Source of the DNA: Bacteroidales bacterium
Lineage (GTDB): Bacteria > Bacteroidota > Bacteroidia > Bacteroidales > P3
Length of the DNA stretch: 64,000 nucleotides
NCBI GenBank assembly: GCA_017480225.1
Contig: JAFVBB010000004.1
Location: 1 to 64,000 of the forward strand
Direction: 5' to 3'
The stretch's first letter is position 1; each line of letters begins with the position of its first letter. Shown one piece after another: positions 36,234-48,870 of this stretch. The notes beneath the pieces are model-generated. The model worked only from the letters and a program-made list of their open reading frames with translations, searched no databases and was not told where the DNA came from. The position numbers and the translations under genes were made by a program.

Positions 36234-37097
36234 TTACCAAGCCTTCCTGCACACGTCCTGCACCACCAGCCCCGCCAGCGTGAAGCCCATGATGGCCGTT
36301 ATGTGGGCCATGGTGCCGTTTATCTGCGCCTTCGAGGTGCACCACTCATGGTCGGCCAGGTCGGCGCGACCGGAGGCGTCCTTGTTCTTGGGGCAAAGGC
36401 AGTTGGCCGTGCCGCACGAGTGGGCCTGCCCGCGGTTGGGCAGCACCTCGGGGCTCCACACACAGCGCACCTTGCGCCCCGGAAAACGCTTTGCACGCCT
36501 CATGCGGCGGCGCAGGGCGGCGGCCAGCGGGCAGCCGTCGACCTGCCAGAACTCGCCCACCCTCACCTGCGTGGGATCCATTTTCAAGGCCGCCCCCATC
36601 GAGCTCAGCAGCACCGGACGGCCCGGCAGCGAGCGGTCGGTGGCGCGGATAATCAGCTCCATCTTGTTGGCCAGGCTGTCGATGGCGTCAATCACGAAGT
36701 CGTACTCGTGCAGGGGGAAGAGGTGCGCCGTCGAGGGGGAATAGATCTCCTGCACCGCCTCCACACTGGCGCCGGGGGCTATCTGCAGCAGGCGCTCGCG
36801 CAAGGCCTCTACCTTCACCTGCCCCACCGTGTGGCTGGTGGCCATCGACTGGCGGTTCACGTTGGTCACGCACACACGGTCGCTGTCAACCACCGTCAGC
36901 CGACCCACGCCGCTGCGCACCAGGCTCTCGGCGCACCACGACCCCACGCCGCCCACGCCGAACACAATGACCCTCGTCTGCGCCAGCAGGCTCATGGCGT
37001 CGCCGCCCACCAGCAGCTCGGTGCGGTTGAAAATGGGACTCACCCGCGGCGCGGAGACGCCGCGTGACAGGCCGTTGCCGTCAGGTATGTTGCTCAT
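36234..37097 (-). CDS. tcdA: tRNA threonylcarbamoyladenosine dehydratase
   Basis: A 287-residue E1/ThiF-like enzyme (TcdA, CsdL) that cyclises t6A to ct6A in tRNAs decoding ANN codons. Adenylation site: VIVFGVGGVGSWCAESLVRSG and TVVDSDRVCVTNVNRQ. The catalytic Cys region lies near CGTANCLCPKNKD. Length is a little longer than E. coli TcdA at the C-terminus. It precedes the ABC exporter by 12 bases and is likely cotranscribed. Confidence 0.93.
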   Translation of the reverse strand: MSNIPDGNGLSRGVSAPRVSPIFNRTELLVGGDAMSLLAQTRVIVFGVGGVGSWCAESLVRSGVGRLTVVDSDRVCVTNVNRQSMATSHTVGQVKVEALRERLLQIAPGASVEAVQEIYSPSTAHLFPLHEYDFVIDAIDSLANKMELIIRATDRSLPGRPVLLSSMGAALKMDPTQVRVGEFWQVDGCPLAAALRRRMRRAKRFPGRKVRCVWSPEVLPNRGQAHSCGTANCLCPKNKDASGRADLADHEWCTSKAQINGTMAHITAIMGFTLAGLVVQDVCRKAW

Positions 37098-37255
37098 AAT
37101 CGCTGTCGTTTGCCACAGACAACGCGCACCGCGCCGATTTATTGCCCGCCGTCACAAACCGCAGCCCTAACGGTTGACAATGAGCCACTTGCGGCAAACT
37201 CCATTTCACAACACACTGAAAACCAACCCATCAAGACACCAAGTCCGTATCAACA
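37098..37255. other. Gap upstream of tcdA
   Basis: No gene or promoter box of the usual pattern is visible facing tcdA. The segment leads into the long hairpin repeat; the total gene-free gap runs to 37513. Confidence 0.4.
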
Positions 37256-37358
37256 CCGTCTGTTCTTCGATTGTTCTCCGATTGTTCTTCGATTGTTCTT
37301 CGATTTATATTCGAAAAACAATCGAAGAACAATCGGAGAACAATCGAAGAACAGACGG
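37256..37358. repeat. Long hairpin repeat, copy 4
   Basis: Arms of four 11-base units in the order CTTC, CTCC, CTTC, CTTC with outer CCGTCT, 103 bases in total. The loop area is GATTTATATTC and one inner unit of the right arm reads GAAAAACA (a G-to-A change), so pairing is slightly imperfect there. It lies between divergent tcdA and the Na/Pi cotransporter gene. Confidence 0.94.
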
Positions 37359-37477
37359 CCCTGGCAGCGCCTCTGCACGCACCCAACAGGCTGCGCCACA
37401 GTGCGCAACACATGGCAAGGAGCCCTCGGCGACGAAAACTTAACAAAAACGTAACATCGGGCAAACGATGTTCTTCG

Positions 37478-37485
37478 TAACTTTG
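37478..37485 (+). promoter_or_regulatory. Na/Pi cotransporter promoter -7 box
   Basis: TAACTTTG followed by CAGC, 29 bases before the ATG. Confidence 0.6.
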
Positions 37486-37513
37486 CAGCCACAAACGACA
37501 GAAATCCTCACCC

Positions 37514-39235
37514 ATGAGCACAAGCGACATCATACTGGTAATCATCAATCTGGCCGGAGCCCTGGCCGTGTTCCTCTTCGCCATGAAGCTGATGAGCGAA
37601 GGCCTGCAGAAGTTCGCCGGCAGCAAGATGCGCCACGTGCTGAGCCGCATCACCGGCAAGCCCGTGAGCGGCATACTGGCGGGCGCGGCGGTGACGGCGG
37701 CCATACAGAGCAGCACGGCCACCACGGTGATGGTGGTTGGCTTCGCCGGAGCCGGCCTGCTGACGCTGGGCGGCGCGGTGGCGGTGGTGATGGGCGCCAA
37801 CATCGGCACCACCATCACGGCCTGGATCATAGCCCTCTTCGGGCTGGGCGGCGCGCCGGCCGAGGGGGTGCACTTCTCGCTGCCGCTGCTGCTGGGCGCG
37901 GCCAGCCTGTTCTTCATCTTCTCGAAGAAGAGCAAGATGCAGTACCTGGGGCAGACGGTGATGGGACTCTGCCTGCTGCTGCTGGGCATGGAGCTGCTCG
38001 AGGGCGCCATACCCTCGCTCGGCGACGACGTGGTGCACACCATCAGCACCTGGAGCCACTGGGGCTACTGGTCGGTGCTGCTCTTTGTGGTGGTGGGCGC
38101 GGTGCTCACCATTATCCTGCAGACCTCGGCGGCGATGACGGCGGTGGTGCTGCTCATGGCCAGCCAGGGGTGGATAGAGTTCCCGATGGCGCTGGCGCTG
38201 GTGATGGGTCAGAACCTGGGCACTACGCTGACGGCGCAGGTGGTGGCCATGACCACCGGCACCACCGGCAAGCGCGCCGCCCGCGCCCACCTGGTGTTCA
38301 ACGTGGCGGGCGTGCTGTTCTGTCTGGCCCTGTTCAACCCGATATGCAACGGCATAATGCACCTGGCCGGAATAACCGACGACCTGTCAGACCCGCTCAA
38401 CCAGCAGCGCTACCCGCTGGCCATCACCATCTTCCACACACTCTTCAACGTGGGCACGACGGTGATACTGGCTTTCTTCATACCGCAGATTGTGAAGGTG
38501 GTGGAGTGGATGGTGCCCGAAACCGGCGGCGAGGAGGGCGAGGAGGAGTTCCGCCTCACCTACATCGAGCCCACCATGCTCAGCACCGCCGAGCTCAACC
38601 TGCAGAGCGCCAAGGGCGAGATAGAGGAGTTCTCGAAGCGCGTGCTGCGCATGTACACCTTCCTGCCCGGCCTGCGCACCGCCGAGAGCGAGGAGGAGTT
38701 CGACGCGCTGATGGAGCGCATAGCCAAGTACGAGGGCATCACCGACCGCATGGAGATGGAGATCAGCAAGTTCCTGACGCGGGTGGGCAGCGGCGACGTG
38801 AGCCGGCACGCCTCGGAGCGCATCAGCACCATGCTGCGCATCATAGACAACCTGGAGAGCATAGGCGACGCCATCTACCAGATAGCCATGACACGCAAGA
38901 ACAAGCGCGAGGACGCGGTGCACTTCGACTCGGGGCTCAACGCCAACCTGGCGCACATGAGCGACCTGGTGCAGCGCGCGCTCGACATCATGGACGAGAA
39001 CCTGCACGACTACGACCATGTGGACCTCGACCACGCCTACGCCGCCGAGCACGAGATCAACGCCTACCGCGACCGCCTGCGCGCGCAACACCTCGACGCG
39101 CTGAAGCTGGGCGTCTACGACTACTCGATAGGCAATGCCTACAGCAGCCTCTACGCGCTCTACGAGAAGCTGGGCGACTATGTGATCAACGTGAGCGAGG
39201 CCATAGACAGCAGCCGCAAGCACGCCGACGATTAG
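37514..39235 (+). CDS. Na+/phosphate cotransporter (NptA family) with PhoU-like tail
   Basis: A 573-residue inner-membrane symporter. Two inverted PNaS repeats with QSSTATTVMVVGFAGAGLL and QTSAAMTAVVLLMASQG give the paired QSS-type motifs that bind phosphate and sodium. The C-terminal cytoplasmic third (about residues 350-570) is helical and PhoU-like. No pho box or riboswitch is seen. It is a single-gene unit. Confidence 0.95.
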   Translation: MSTSDIILVIINLAGALAVFLFAMKLMSEGLQKFAGSKMRHVLSRITGKPVSGILAGAAVTAAIQSSTATTVMVVGFAGAGLLTLGGAVAVVMGANIGTTITAWIIALFGLGGAPAEGVHFSLPLLLGAASLFFIFSKKSKMQYLGQTVMGLCLLLLGMELLEGAIPSLGDDVVHTISTWSHWGYWSVLLFVVVGAVLTIILQTSAAMTAVVLLMASQGWIEFPMALALVMGQNLGTTLTAQVVAMTTGTTGKRAARAHLVFNVAGVLFCLALFNPICNGIMHLAGITDDLSDPLNQQRYPLAITIFHTLFNVGTTVILAFFIPQIVKVVEWMVPETGGEEGEEEFRLTYIEPTMLSTAELNLQSAKGEIEEFSKRVLRMYTFLPGLRTAESEEEFDALMERIAKYEGITDRMEMEISKFLTRVGSGDVSRHASERISTMLRIIDNLESIGDAIYQIAMTRKNKREDAVHFDSGLNANLAHMSDLVQRALDIMDENLHDYDHVDLDHAYAAEHEINAYRDRLRAQHLDALKLGVYDYSIGNAYSSLYALYEKLGDYVINVSEAIDSSRKHADD

Positions 39236-39298
39236 GCACCGGCGGAGGCGAAAAAAACGACCGGCCGCAACTTTTTGGCGCGTATTGAAAAAAATGCG

Positions 39299-39306
39299 TA
39301 TCTTTG
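39299..39306 (+). promoter_or_regulatory. Promoter of the sigma factor operon
   Basis: TATCTTTG followed by CAGC, with TTTTTGG about 25 bases upstream. The leader of about 70 bases ends at AAGGAA before the sigma factor ATG. Confidence 0.65.
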
Positions 39307-39381
39307 CAGCCGAATTGGGTAGCAACAAAAACACACGACTATCGAAGCAGTGGTATCGGTTTAATCCTTAAAATCAAGGAA

Positions 39382-39978
39382 ATGACGACAAATGTAAAGA
39401 CGAAGTTGATGTCTGACAACGAGCTGATAGAGCGTTTTCGCGAAGGCGATTCCGCCTGCTTTGAGGTGTTGCTTGAACGCTACAAGGCCAAGGTGTACGG
39501 CTACATCTTCTCGGTGGTGAAGGACAAGGAGACGGCCGACGACATCTTCCAGGAGACGTTCTACAAGGTCATCGTCACCATCAACTCGAACCAGTACAAG
39601 GACGAGAACAAGTTTGTGCACTGGGTGATGCGCATAGCGCACAACCTCATTGTCGACCACTTCCGCCGTGCGGGCAAGATGCCGCTGGTGCCCAACCGCC
39701 CGGACAACGACGTGCTCGACAACCTGAAAATGCCCGACGAGAACGCCGAACACATCATGATGCGCAAGCAGACCAGCCAGAACATTCGCAAGCTGGTGCG
39801 TATGCTGCCGCCCGAACAGCGGCGCGTGGTGATACTGCGCCACTATGGCAAATGCGACTTCAAGGACATCGCCGCGCGCACCGGGGTGAGCATCAACACC
39901 GCCCTGGGGCGTATGCGCTACGCCATTATCAACCTGCGCCGGCTGGCCCAGGAGCACAACATGTACATCGAGCTTTGA
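39382..39978 (+). CDS. ECF-type RNA polymerase sigma factor (RpoE-like)
   Basis: A 198-residue extracytoplasmic-function sigma-70 factor. Region 2 is ELIERFREGDSACFEVLLERY...DIFQETFYKV, region 4 is LPPEQRRVVILRHYGKCDFKDIAARTGVSINTALGRMR, a helix-turn-helix. No anti-sigma factor with a FecR-like domain lies next to it, unlike SusCD-linked sigmas. It heads an operon in which the RNA methyltransferase begins inside its stop codon. Confidence 0.95.
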   Translation: MTTNVKTKLMSDNELIERFREGDSACFEVLLERYKAKVYGYIFSVVKDKETADDIFQETFYKVIVTINSNQYKDENKFVHWVMRIAHNLIVDHFRRAGKMPLVPNRPDNDVLDNLKMPDENAEHIMMRKQTSQNIRKLVRMLPPEQRRVVILRHYGKCDFKDIAARTGVSINTALGRMRYAIINLRRLAQEHNMYIEL

Positions 39979-40700
39979 TATCGAAAGGCAAGCTTAAAGA
40001 ACTGGCCGCCTACCGCCTGCAGAAACGCTGCGACGAGGAGGCGGTCTTTGTTGTCGAGGGGCCAAAGATGGCCGCCGAGGCAGCGGCGTCGGGCTTCACC
40101 CTGCGCACCGTCTGCGCCACACCGGCGTGGCTGGCCTCCAACAGCATAGAGGCGGGCGAGGTGCTGGAGGTGACCGAGGCCGAGCTGGAGCGCCTCTCGT
40201 CGATGCGCACACCCAACCAGGTGTGGCTGCTGGCCGAGCGCAGGCAGCCCCGCATGGCTGAGGAAGGCAGGCTCACGCTGGCGCTCGACCGCCTGCAGGA
40301 TCCCGGCAACATGGGCACCCTGCTGCGCACTGCCGACTGGTTCGGGGTGCGCCACGTGGTGTGCTCGCCAGGCTGCGCCGACCGCTGGAGCCCAAAGGTG
40401 GTGCAGGCCTCGATGGGCGCCGTGTTCCGCACCAGGGTCGACACTGCAGACCTGCCCGAATGGCTGGCTGGCTGCGGCATGGAGGTGTACGGAGCCTCGC
40501 TGCAGGGCGAGCCGCTGGCCACAGCCCCCCGCCCGGAAGGCCGCGCGGTGCTGCTCATCGGCAACGAGAGCCGCGGCATCTCGCCCGATGCGATGCGCAG
40601 CGTTACCCACCGCGTGCTGATACCCAACCTCGGCGGCACAGCCGAGAGCCTCAACGCCGCCGTGGCGGCAGGCATTCTGATAAACCACTTCTGCAACTGA
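39975..40700 (+). CDS. SpoU/TrmH-family RNA 2'-O-methyltransferase
   Basis: A 241-residue SPOUT methyltransferase acting on tRNA or rRNA. Motifs: an N-terminal substrate-binding part (AVFVVEGPKMAAEA), then LALDRLQDPGNMGTLLRTADWFGV and the knot LLIGNESRGIS and NLGGTAESLNAAVAAGIL. I start it at a TTG (39975) overlapping the sigma-factor stop, because no ATG or GTG lies in frame before EAVFVVEGPKM; the next start-like codons would cut into the fold. Target nucleoside unknown. Confidence 0.85.
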   Translation: MISKGKLKELAAYRLQKRCDEEAVFVVEGPKMAAEAAASGFTLRTVCATPAWLASNSIEAGEVLEVTEAELERLSSMRTPNQVWLLAERRQPRMAEEGRLTLALDRLQDPGNMGTLLRTADWFGVRHVVCSPGCADRWSPKVVQASMGAVFRTRVDTADLPEWLAGCGMEVYGASLQGEPLATAPRPEGRAVLLIGNESRGISPDAMRSVTHRVLIPNLGGTAESLNAAVAAGILINHFCN

Positions 40701-40707
40701 AACGACA

Positions 40708-41730
40708 ATGGACGAACAACTGCAATACCAAGAAGGACGCACCGAGATAAGCCAGCTGGGCAGGCTGGCGCTGATAGAGCGGCTCACCGACGGCCTTGGC
40801 TGCGAGGGCGACGACTGCGTAGTGACCGACGGCACACTGGCAACAACACAAACCTTGGTGGAGGGAGTGGACTTCGACATGATGTACACCCCGTTGAAGC
40901 ACCTGGGCTACAAGGCAGTGGCAATAGCCTTGAGCAACATCGCCGCCATGAACGGGACACCGCGCTGCGTGCTGGTGAGCGTGGCGGTGAGCAACCGCTA
41001 TTCTGTGGAGGCGCTGGACGAGCTCTACGCTGGAATCCGCCTCTGCTGCGAGCGCTACGACACGAGTCTGGCTGGCGGTGACACCCGCACCTCGCGCAGC
41101 GGCATGACCATCACCGTGACCGCACTGGGCACCTACTCAGAAGAGACTCTCACCCGGCGCAGCGGAGCAAAGGAGAACGACCTGGTGTGCTGCAGCGGCG
41201 ACCTCGGCAGTGCTTATGCCGGACTGCTGGTGCTGGAGCGCGAGAAGGTGACCTACCAGGCCAACCCCGATTCCCAGCCCGACCTGGCAGGCTACGACTA
41301 CGTGCTGGAGCGCTTCCTCAAGCCCGAGCCGAGGTTCGACATTGTGCATATGCTGGCCGAGGCGGGAGTGGTGCCGACGTCCATGACCGACGTGAGCCGG
41401 GGGCTTGCCGACGCGCTTCTGCACATCTGCCGCAAGTCGGGCTGCGGATGCGAGGTGTACGAGGAGAGGCTCCCGATAGACTACCAAACGGCACGCGTAT
41501 GCTCCGAGATGAGCAAGAACATGTTGCCTGTGAGCTGCGCGCTCAACGGTGGGGAAGACTACGAGCTGCTGTTCACCGTGGCGCAGAAAGATTACGACAA
41601 GATAAAGCAGATGGAGGGAATCCACATCATCGGCTATATCACCGACCCCGCGCTGCCGCCCGTCATGGTCACCCCGCAGAACACAACCATCACCCTGCGC
41701 GCGCAGGCATTCCAGGGGGTGGAGCAATGA
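40708..41730 (+). CDS. thiL: Thiamine-monophosphate kinase
   Basis: A 340-residue AIR-synthase superfamily kinase making TPP from thiamine monophosphate. Motifs: EGDDCVV, LVEGVDFDM, LGYKAVAIALSNIAAMNGTPR, GGDTRTS and C-terminal NGGEDYELLFTV. Though a second route to TPP exists here (thiN), thiL serves de novo made thiamine phosphate. It is not in the TPP-riboswitch cassette but in the sigma-factor operon. The stop overlaps the pcm start (ATGA). Confidence 0.93.
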   Translation: MDEQLQYQEGRTEISQLGRLALIERLTDGLGCEGDDCVVTDGTLATTQTLVEGVDFDMMYTPLKHLGYKAVAIALSNIAAMNGTPRCVLVSVAVSNRYSVEALDELYAGIRLCCERYDTSLAGGDTRTSRSGMTITVTALGTYSEETLTRRSGAKENDLVCCSGDLGSAYAGLLVLEREKVTYQANPDSQPDLAGYDYVLERFLKPEPRFDIVHMLAEAGVVPTSMTDVSRGLADALLHICRKSGCGCEVYEERLPIDYQTARVCSEMSKNMLPVSCALNGGEDYELLFTVAQKDYDKIKQMEGIHIIGYITDPALPPVMVTPQNTTITLRAQAFQGVEQ

Positions 41731-42386
41731 CGCGCACTGACAGCTACCTGAACCAAGGGCAGCGGCAGCAGATGGTCGACTCGCTGCGCAGCCGTGGCAT
41801 CAACGACGAGGCCGTGCTCGAAGCCATGCTCCGCGTGCCGCGCCACTTGTTTGTTGACCCCACCTTTGCCGGCATGGCCTACGACGACCGCCCACTGCCC
41901 ATAGACTGCGGGCAAACCATATCACATCCCTCCACGGTGGCAATGCAAACACAGCTGCTCTGCCTACGCCCTCGCATGAAGGTGCTGGAGATAGGAACCG
42001 GCAGCGGATACCAGTCTGCCGTACTTTGCGCCATGGAAGCCAGCGTTTTCACCATTGAGCGCCACAAGCCACTCTACGACAAAACGTCGCGACTGCTGGC
42101 CGAGTTGGGCTACCGCGCCTGCTGCTTCCACGGCGACGGCTACCAAGGGCTTGCCGGGAAGTACGACCGCATCATCGTCACATGCGGAGCCACGTCGCTG
42201 CCAGTCAAACTGATGGAACAGCTCAAGACCGGCGGCATTATGGTCATTCCCGTCGGCGAGCAGCGCCAGCGGATGCTGCGCATCACCAAACGGGGCGAAA
42301 GCGAGGACGAGTGGACGCAGGAAGAGTTCGGGCTCTACCAGTTTGTACCAATGAAAACCGGCAAGGCGCGCCGCACACTACAGTAA
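41727..42386 (+). CDS. pcm: Protein-L-isoaspartate O-methyltransferase
   Basis: A 219-residue repair enzyme that methylates isoaspartyl residues with SAM. Motifs: LFVDPTFAGMAYDDRPLPI, GQTISHPSTVAMQTQLL (the active-site Ser loop), VLEIGTGSGYQSAVL (SAM site) and RIIVTCGATSLP. Length is typical of the PCMT family. ATGA overlap with thiL; gldD follows after 11 bases. Confidence 0.95.
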   Translation: MTRTDSYLNQGQRQQMVDSLRSRGINDEAVLEAMLRVPRHLFVDPTFAGMAYDDRPLPIDCGQTISHPSTVAMQTQLLCLRPRMKVLEIGTGSGYQSAVLCAMEASVFTIERHKPLYDKTSRLLAELGYRACCFHGDGYQGLAGKYDRIIVTCGATSLPVKLMEQLKTGGIMVIPVGEQRQRMLRITKRGESEDEWTQEEFGLYQFVPMKTGKARRTLQ

Positions 42387-42397
42387 CACCGTCCATC

Positions 42398-43009
42398 ATG
42401 TCAATCCGTACCGCCCTCACGCTGACCCTGGCCGCGCTCGCCCTGCTGTGCTCCTGCCGTCGCGAGGCTTACACCCCCAAGCCGACCGCATACATGCGCA
42501 TCGACCTGCCTCAACATGAATACTGCCACCTCGACACAATGATTGCACCAAGAACCGGGCATCATCTACCATTCATATTCGAAACCAACAAATGCATAGA
42601 GTGGAAGGAGAAAGACGCTCCGGCAGGCGAGCGATGGGTGGACCTGATGTATCCGCAGTGGGACGGAGTGATATTCCTCACCTACCGCCGCCTGGCATCG
42701 CCAGACAGCCTGCGAAGCCAGGTGGACGAGTCGCTGCGCTACCTTGAGAATCAGTACAGGTTCGCATCGGGAGTGGATGAGAAAGGCTACGAAGACCACG
42801 ACAACCAGGTGTACGGCACTGTAAACTACATCAAGGGCAGCCGTGTGGCCTCCACATGCCAGTTCTGGCTAACCGACAGCACTCGCCACTTCCTGCGCGG
42901 GGCTCTCTACCTGAACCGAGTGCCTAACAACGACTCGATGGCACCGGTAATCGAGTACATGCAAGCAGACATTCGCCATCTGGTGGAAACCCTCCGCTGG
43001 GTCGAATAA
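42398..43009 (+). CDS. gldD: Gliding motility lipoprotein GldD
   Basis: A 203-residue lipoprotein with lipobox ALLCSC (lipidated C near residue 22) and the diagnostic YTPKPTAYMRIDLPQHEY opening of GldD. It also has CIEWKEKDAPAGERWVDLMYPQWDG typical of the family. GldD belongs to gliding/type IX secretion machinery in motile Bacteroidota, though many non-gliding Bacteroidales keep it. It ends the operon that starts with the sigma factor. Confidence 0.88.
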   Translation: MSIRTALTLTLAALALLCSCRREAYTPKPTAYMRIDLPQHEYCHLDTMIAPRTGHHLPFIFETNKCIEWKEKDAPAGERWVDLMYPQWDGVIFLTYRRLASPDSLRSQVDESLRYLENQYRFASGVDEKGYEDHDNQVYGTVNYIKGSRVASTCQFWLTDSTRHFLRGALYLNRVPNNDSMAPVIEYMQADIRHLVETLRWVE

Positions 43010-43053
43010 CTGCAGGGAAGGCAAAAAAAATTGTAGCGTTTTGAAAAGTTTCG

Positions 43054-43061
43054 TAACTTTG
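43054..43061 (+). promoter_or_regulatory. Promoter of the GTPase / collagen-DUF4407 cassette
   Basis: TAACTTTG followed by CACT; TTG at 43031 lies 20 bases upstream. The leader that follows is about 190 bases, with a tract of eight Cs (43115-43122) and a hairpin GACACC / GGTGTC (43131-43152), and is much longer than for other genes here. Confidence 0.65.
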
Positions 43062-43130
43062 CACTCCGAAAAAGACTGACAACGGCGCGAAAAATGAGAC
43101 CTAAACCCCTGATTACCCCCCCCAATACGG

Positions 43131-43152
43131 TCTGACACCCCTCTCTGTAGGT
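43131..43152 (+). promoter_or_regulatory. Leader hairpin ahead of the GTPase gene
   Basis: A six-base-pair stem (GACACC / GGTGTC) with a ten-base loop, followed by CTATTCTCTTTGTTTCCC. The T-rich tail is weak for a terminator. It sits midway in the 190-base leader and may be an attenuator or regulator site. Confidence 0.35.
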
Positions 43153-43260
43153 GTCCTATTCTCTTTGTTTCCCATCATCCATCCTGCACCACATCCACAA
43201 ACGACAGGTGCGGGCGTGCCGTGCATTCCCTTAATCGTGAAATTATAAATAAATCTTGAT

Positions 43261-47450
<4,190 letters not shown>

Positions 47451-47500
47451 CAGCCCAGCCCACCCCGACACTGCAATCCCTCACAAAAAGAAATCACACT

Positions 47501-47740
47501 ATGTCCTGGACTACACTCACAGAGAGAGAAAAAGAACTCGACCGCGCCATCGACAACTGCGGCATAACACTCCGCGACACACGCCTTTGCCTGCACCGCG
47601 TCATGCGGAGAATCGGGGCGCGAAGCAATGAGGCCGACTTTGTGCGGGAACGCATCGAACTACGCCTGCGCACACAGCAACTGCTCGACCGTACCGACGA
47701 TTTCATCAACAGGACCAACCGAATGCTTGATGCATTCTAA
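47501..47740 (+). CDS. Small helical protein in the GTPase cassette
   Basis: A 79-residue protein predicted as one or two long helices, rich in Arg, Glu and Leu (WTTLTEREKELDRAIDNC; LHRVMRRIGARS; IELRLRTQQLLDRTDDF). No membrane segment, no family recognised. It follows the DUF4407 gene by 50 bases and is the last gene before a strong terminator, so it belongs to the cassette. Adaptor or partner of the coiled coil of DUF4407 is only a guess. Confidence 0.75.
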   Translation: MSWTTLTEREKELDRAIDNCGITLRDTRLCLHRVMRRIGARSNEADFVRERIELRLRTQQLLDRTDDFINRTNRMLDAF

Positions 47741-47816
47741 GGCGACGGCAAAAAAATGGCACCTGTAAGCCCTGACAACAATCCGGCGGGGCAAAGACGG
47801 TGCCGGGACTTGCGTG

Positions 47817-47855
47817 GCGGCCGCGCCTGTGCACAGGTGCGGCCGCTCTTTTTTG
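47817..47855 (+). terminator. Terminator of the GTPase cassette
   Basis: GCGGCCGCGCCTGTG and its complement form a 15-bp stem (one G-U) followed by TCTTTTTT. It lies 76 bases after the last gene and is one of the strongest terminators in the window. Confidence 0.9.
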
Positions 47856-47889
47856 CGCCTCCCGGCACAGCCATGAAGCCATGCCAGGG

Positions 47890-47981
47890 CCGCCTGTTCT
47901 TCGATTGATGTCCGATTGTTCTTCGATACAAAATCGAAGAACAATCGGAGAAAAATCGGAGAACAATCGAAGAACAGACGG
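47890..47981. repeat. Long hairpin repeat, copy 5 (degenerate)
   Basis: Loop GATACAAAATC as in copies 1 and 3. The left arm has three units (CTTC, ATGTCC variant, CTTC), the right arm four with two changes; total 92 bases, outer end CCGCCT on the left. It sits directly after the cassette terminator. Confidence 0.9.
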
Positions 47982-48159
47982 TGTTGACACGGCCCTGACC
48001 TGCATCCGACGCCGAGTTGCTTGGGATTAATAATGGCCGTGTTTTTACGTGAATTACCGTAATGGCTGAGAATTCCTGCAAATCAATGTGCTCTCAAGCC
48101 AGCCCCGGAGAGGCCGGCTTTAAGTAGAGCCACACGCCAGTGCGGGGCAAGAATGATGC

Positions 48160-48254
48160 GGCCTTGCATAGCGCCGTAGGTACGCGATCTCAAAAGTTTG
48201 ATGCAGAGTTGATAGCGCGTGCCGCAGGGACGCAGCAGGATGGCGTTGCATGGC
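48160..48254. repeat. Imperfect structured inverted repeat
   Basis: GGCCTTGCATAGCGCC is matched by GGCGTTGCATGGCC, with inner partners GGTACGCGATC and GATAGCGCGTGCC. It would fold into a long bulged hairpin. The gap 47982-48370 holds no supportable gene; this is the only structure seen there. Confidence 0.45.
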
Positions 48255-48370
48255 CCGACACCGCGTGCGGGCCCATTGGGAGCAAGCTCCGCCGGGACTT
48301 TTGCTATTTGGTTGATAATCTGTCACGTACAAAAAAAGAACGATTCTTTTGCAGTTTGAAAATAATTGCG

Positions 48371-48378
48371 TACCTTTG
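48371..48378 (+). promoter_or_regulatory. Promoter with exact -33/-7 spacing
   Basis: TACCTTTG with TTTG at 48348-48351, exactly 19 bases between, matching the Bacteroidota consensus; 29 bases before the lipoprotein ATG. Confidence 0.8.
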
Positions 48379-48407
48379 CAACACGAAACTTCAAATACAA
48401 AACCCGT

Positions 48408-48866
48408 ATGAAAAGAAACAAAGTAGTAGTCGCCACCATCTCCGCAGCCGTCATGCTTGCGATGTCCGGATGTATGCCTAAACTTTGCTGCGAATCGTGC
48501 ACCAACTATGCACCTGCCGACAAAGAGATGGACTGGAGTGTGTACCACACCGTAGAGGAAGTGCTTGACAACCTTATCTGCTACGAAGCAACCATCGAAA
48601 AACATCAACGGGCAGGTGACACCCTTCTGCTGAAAGGAGTATTCATTGAGGATTACAATAGCGGTCGCGGCGAATACGACAATCACTTAGCACTCTACTC
48701 GCTCGACTCAACCAGGCGCATTGACATTGTCAATCATTATGACGCTGCACCTGTATTCGGCCATACGGTATACATGAGAGTGCATCTCGACGTCAGTCCG
48801 GCTGAGCCTTGCTGCCTCTCGATGCCACATTTATATAACCGTGTACTCGACACAATACCCATTTAA
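48408..48866 (+). CDS. Uncharacterised lipoprotein
   Basis: A 152-residue predicted lipoprotein with lipobox LAMSGC. The mature part starts MPKLCCESC and has an N-terminal cysteine cluster (CC, C) plus PCC later. No family recognised. A small exported gene follows after 4 bases. Confidence 0.75.
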   Translation: MKRNKVVVATISAAVMLAMSGCMPKLCCESCTNYAPADKEMDWSVYHTVEEVLDNLICYEATIEKHQRAGDTLLLKGVFIEDYNSGRGEYDNHLALYSLDSTRRIDIVNHYDAAPVFGHTVYMRVHLDVSPAEPCCLSMPHLYNRVLDTIPI

Positions 48867-48870
48867 GGAC

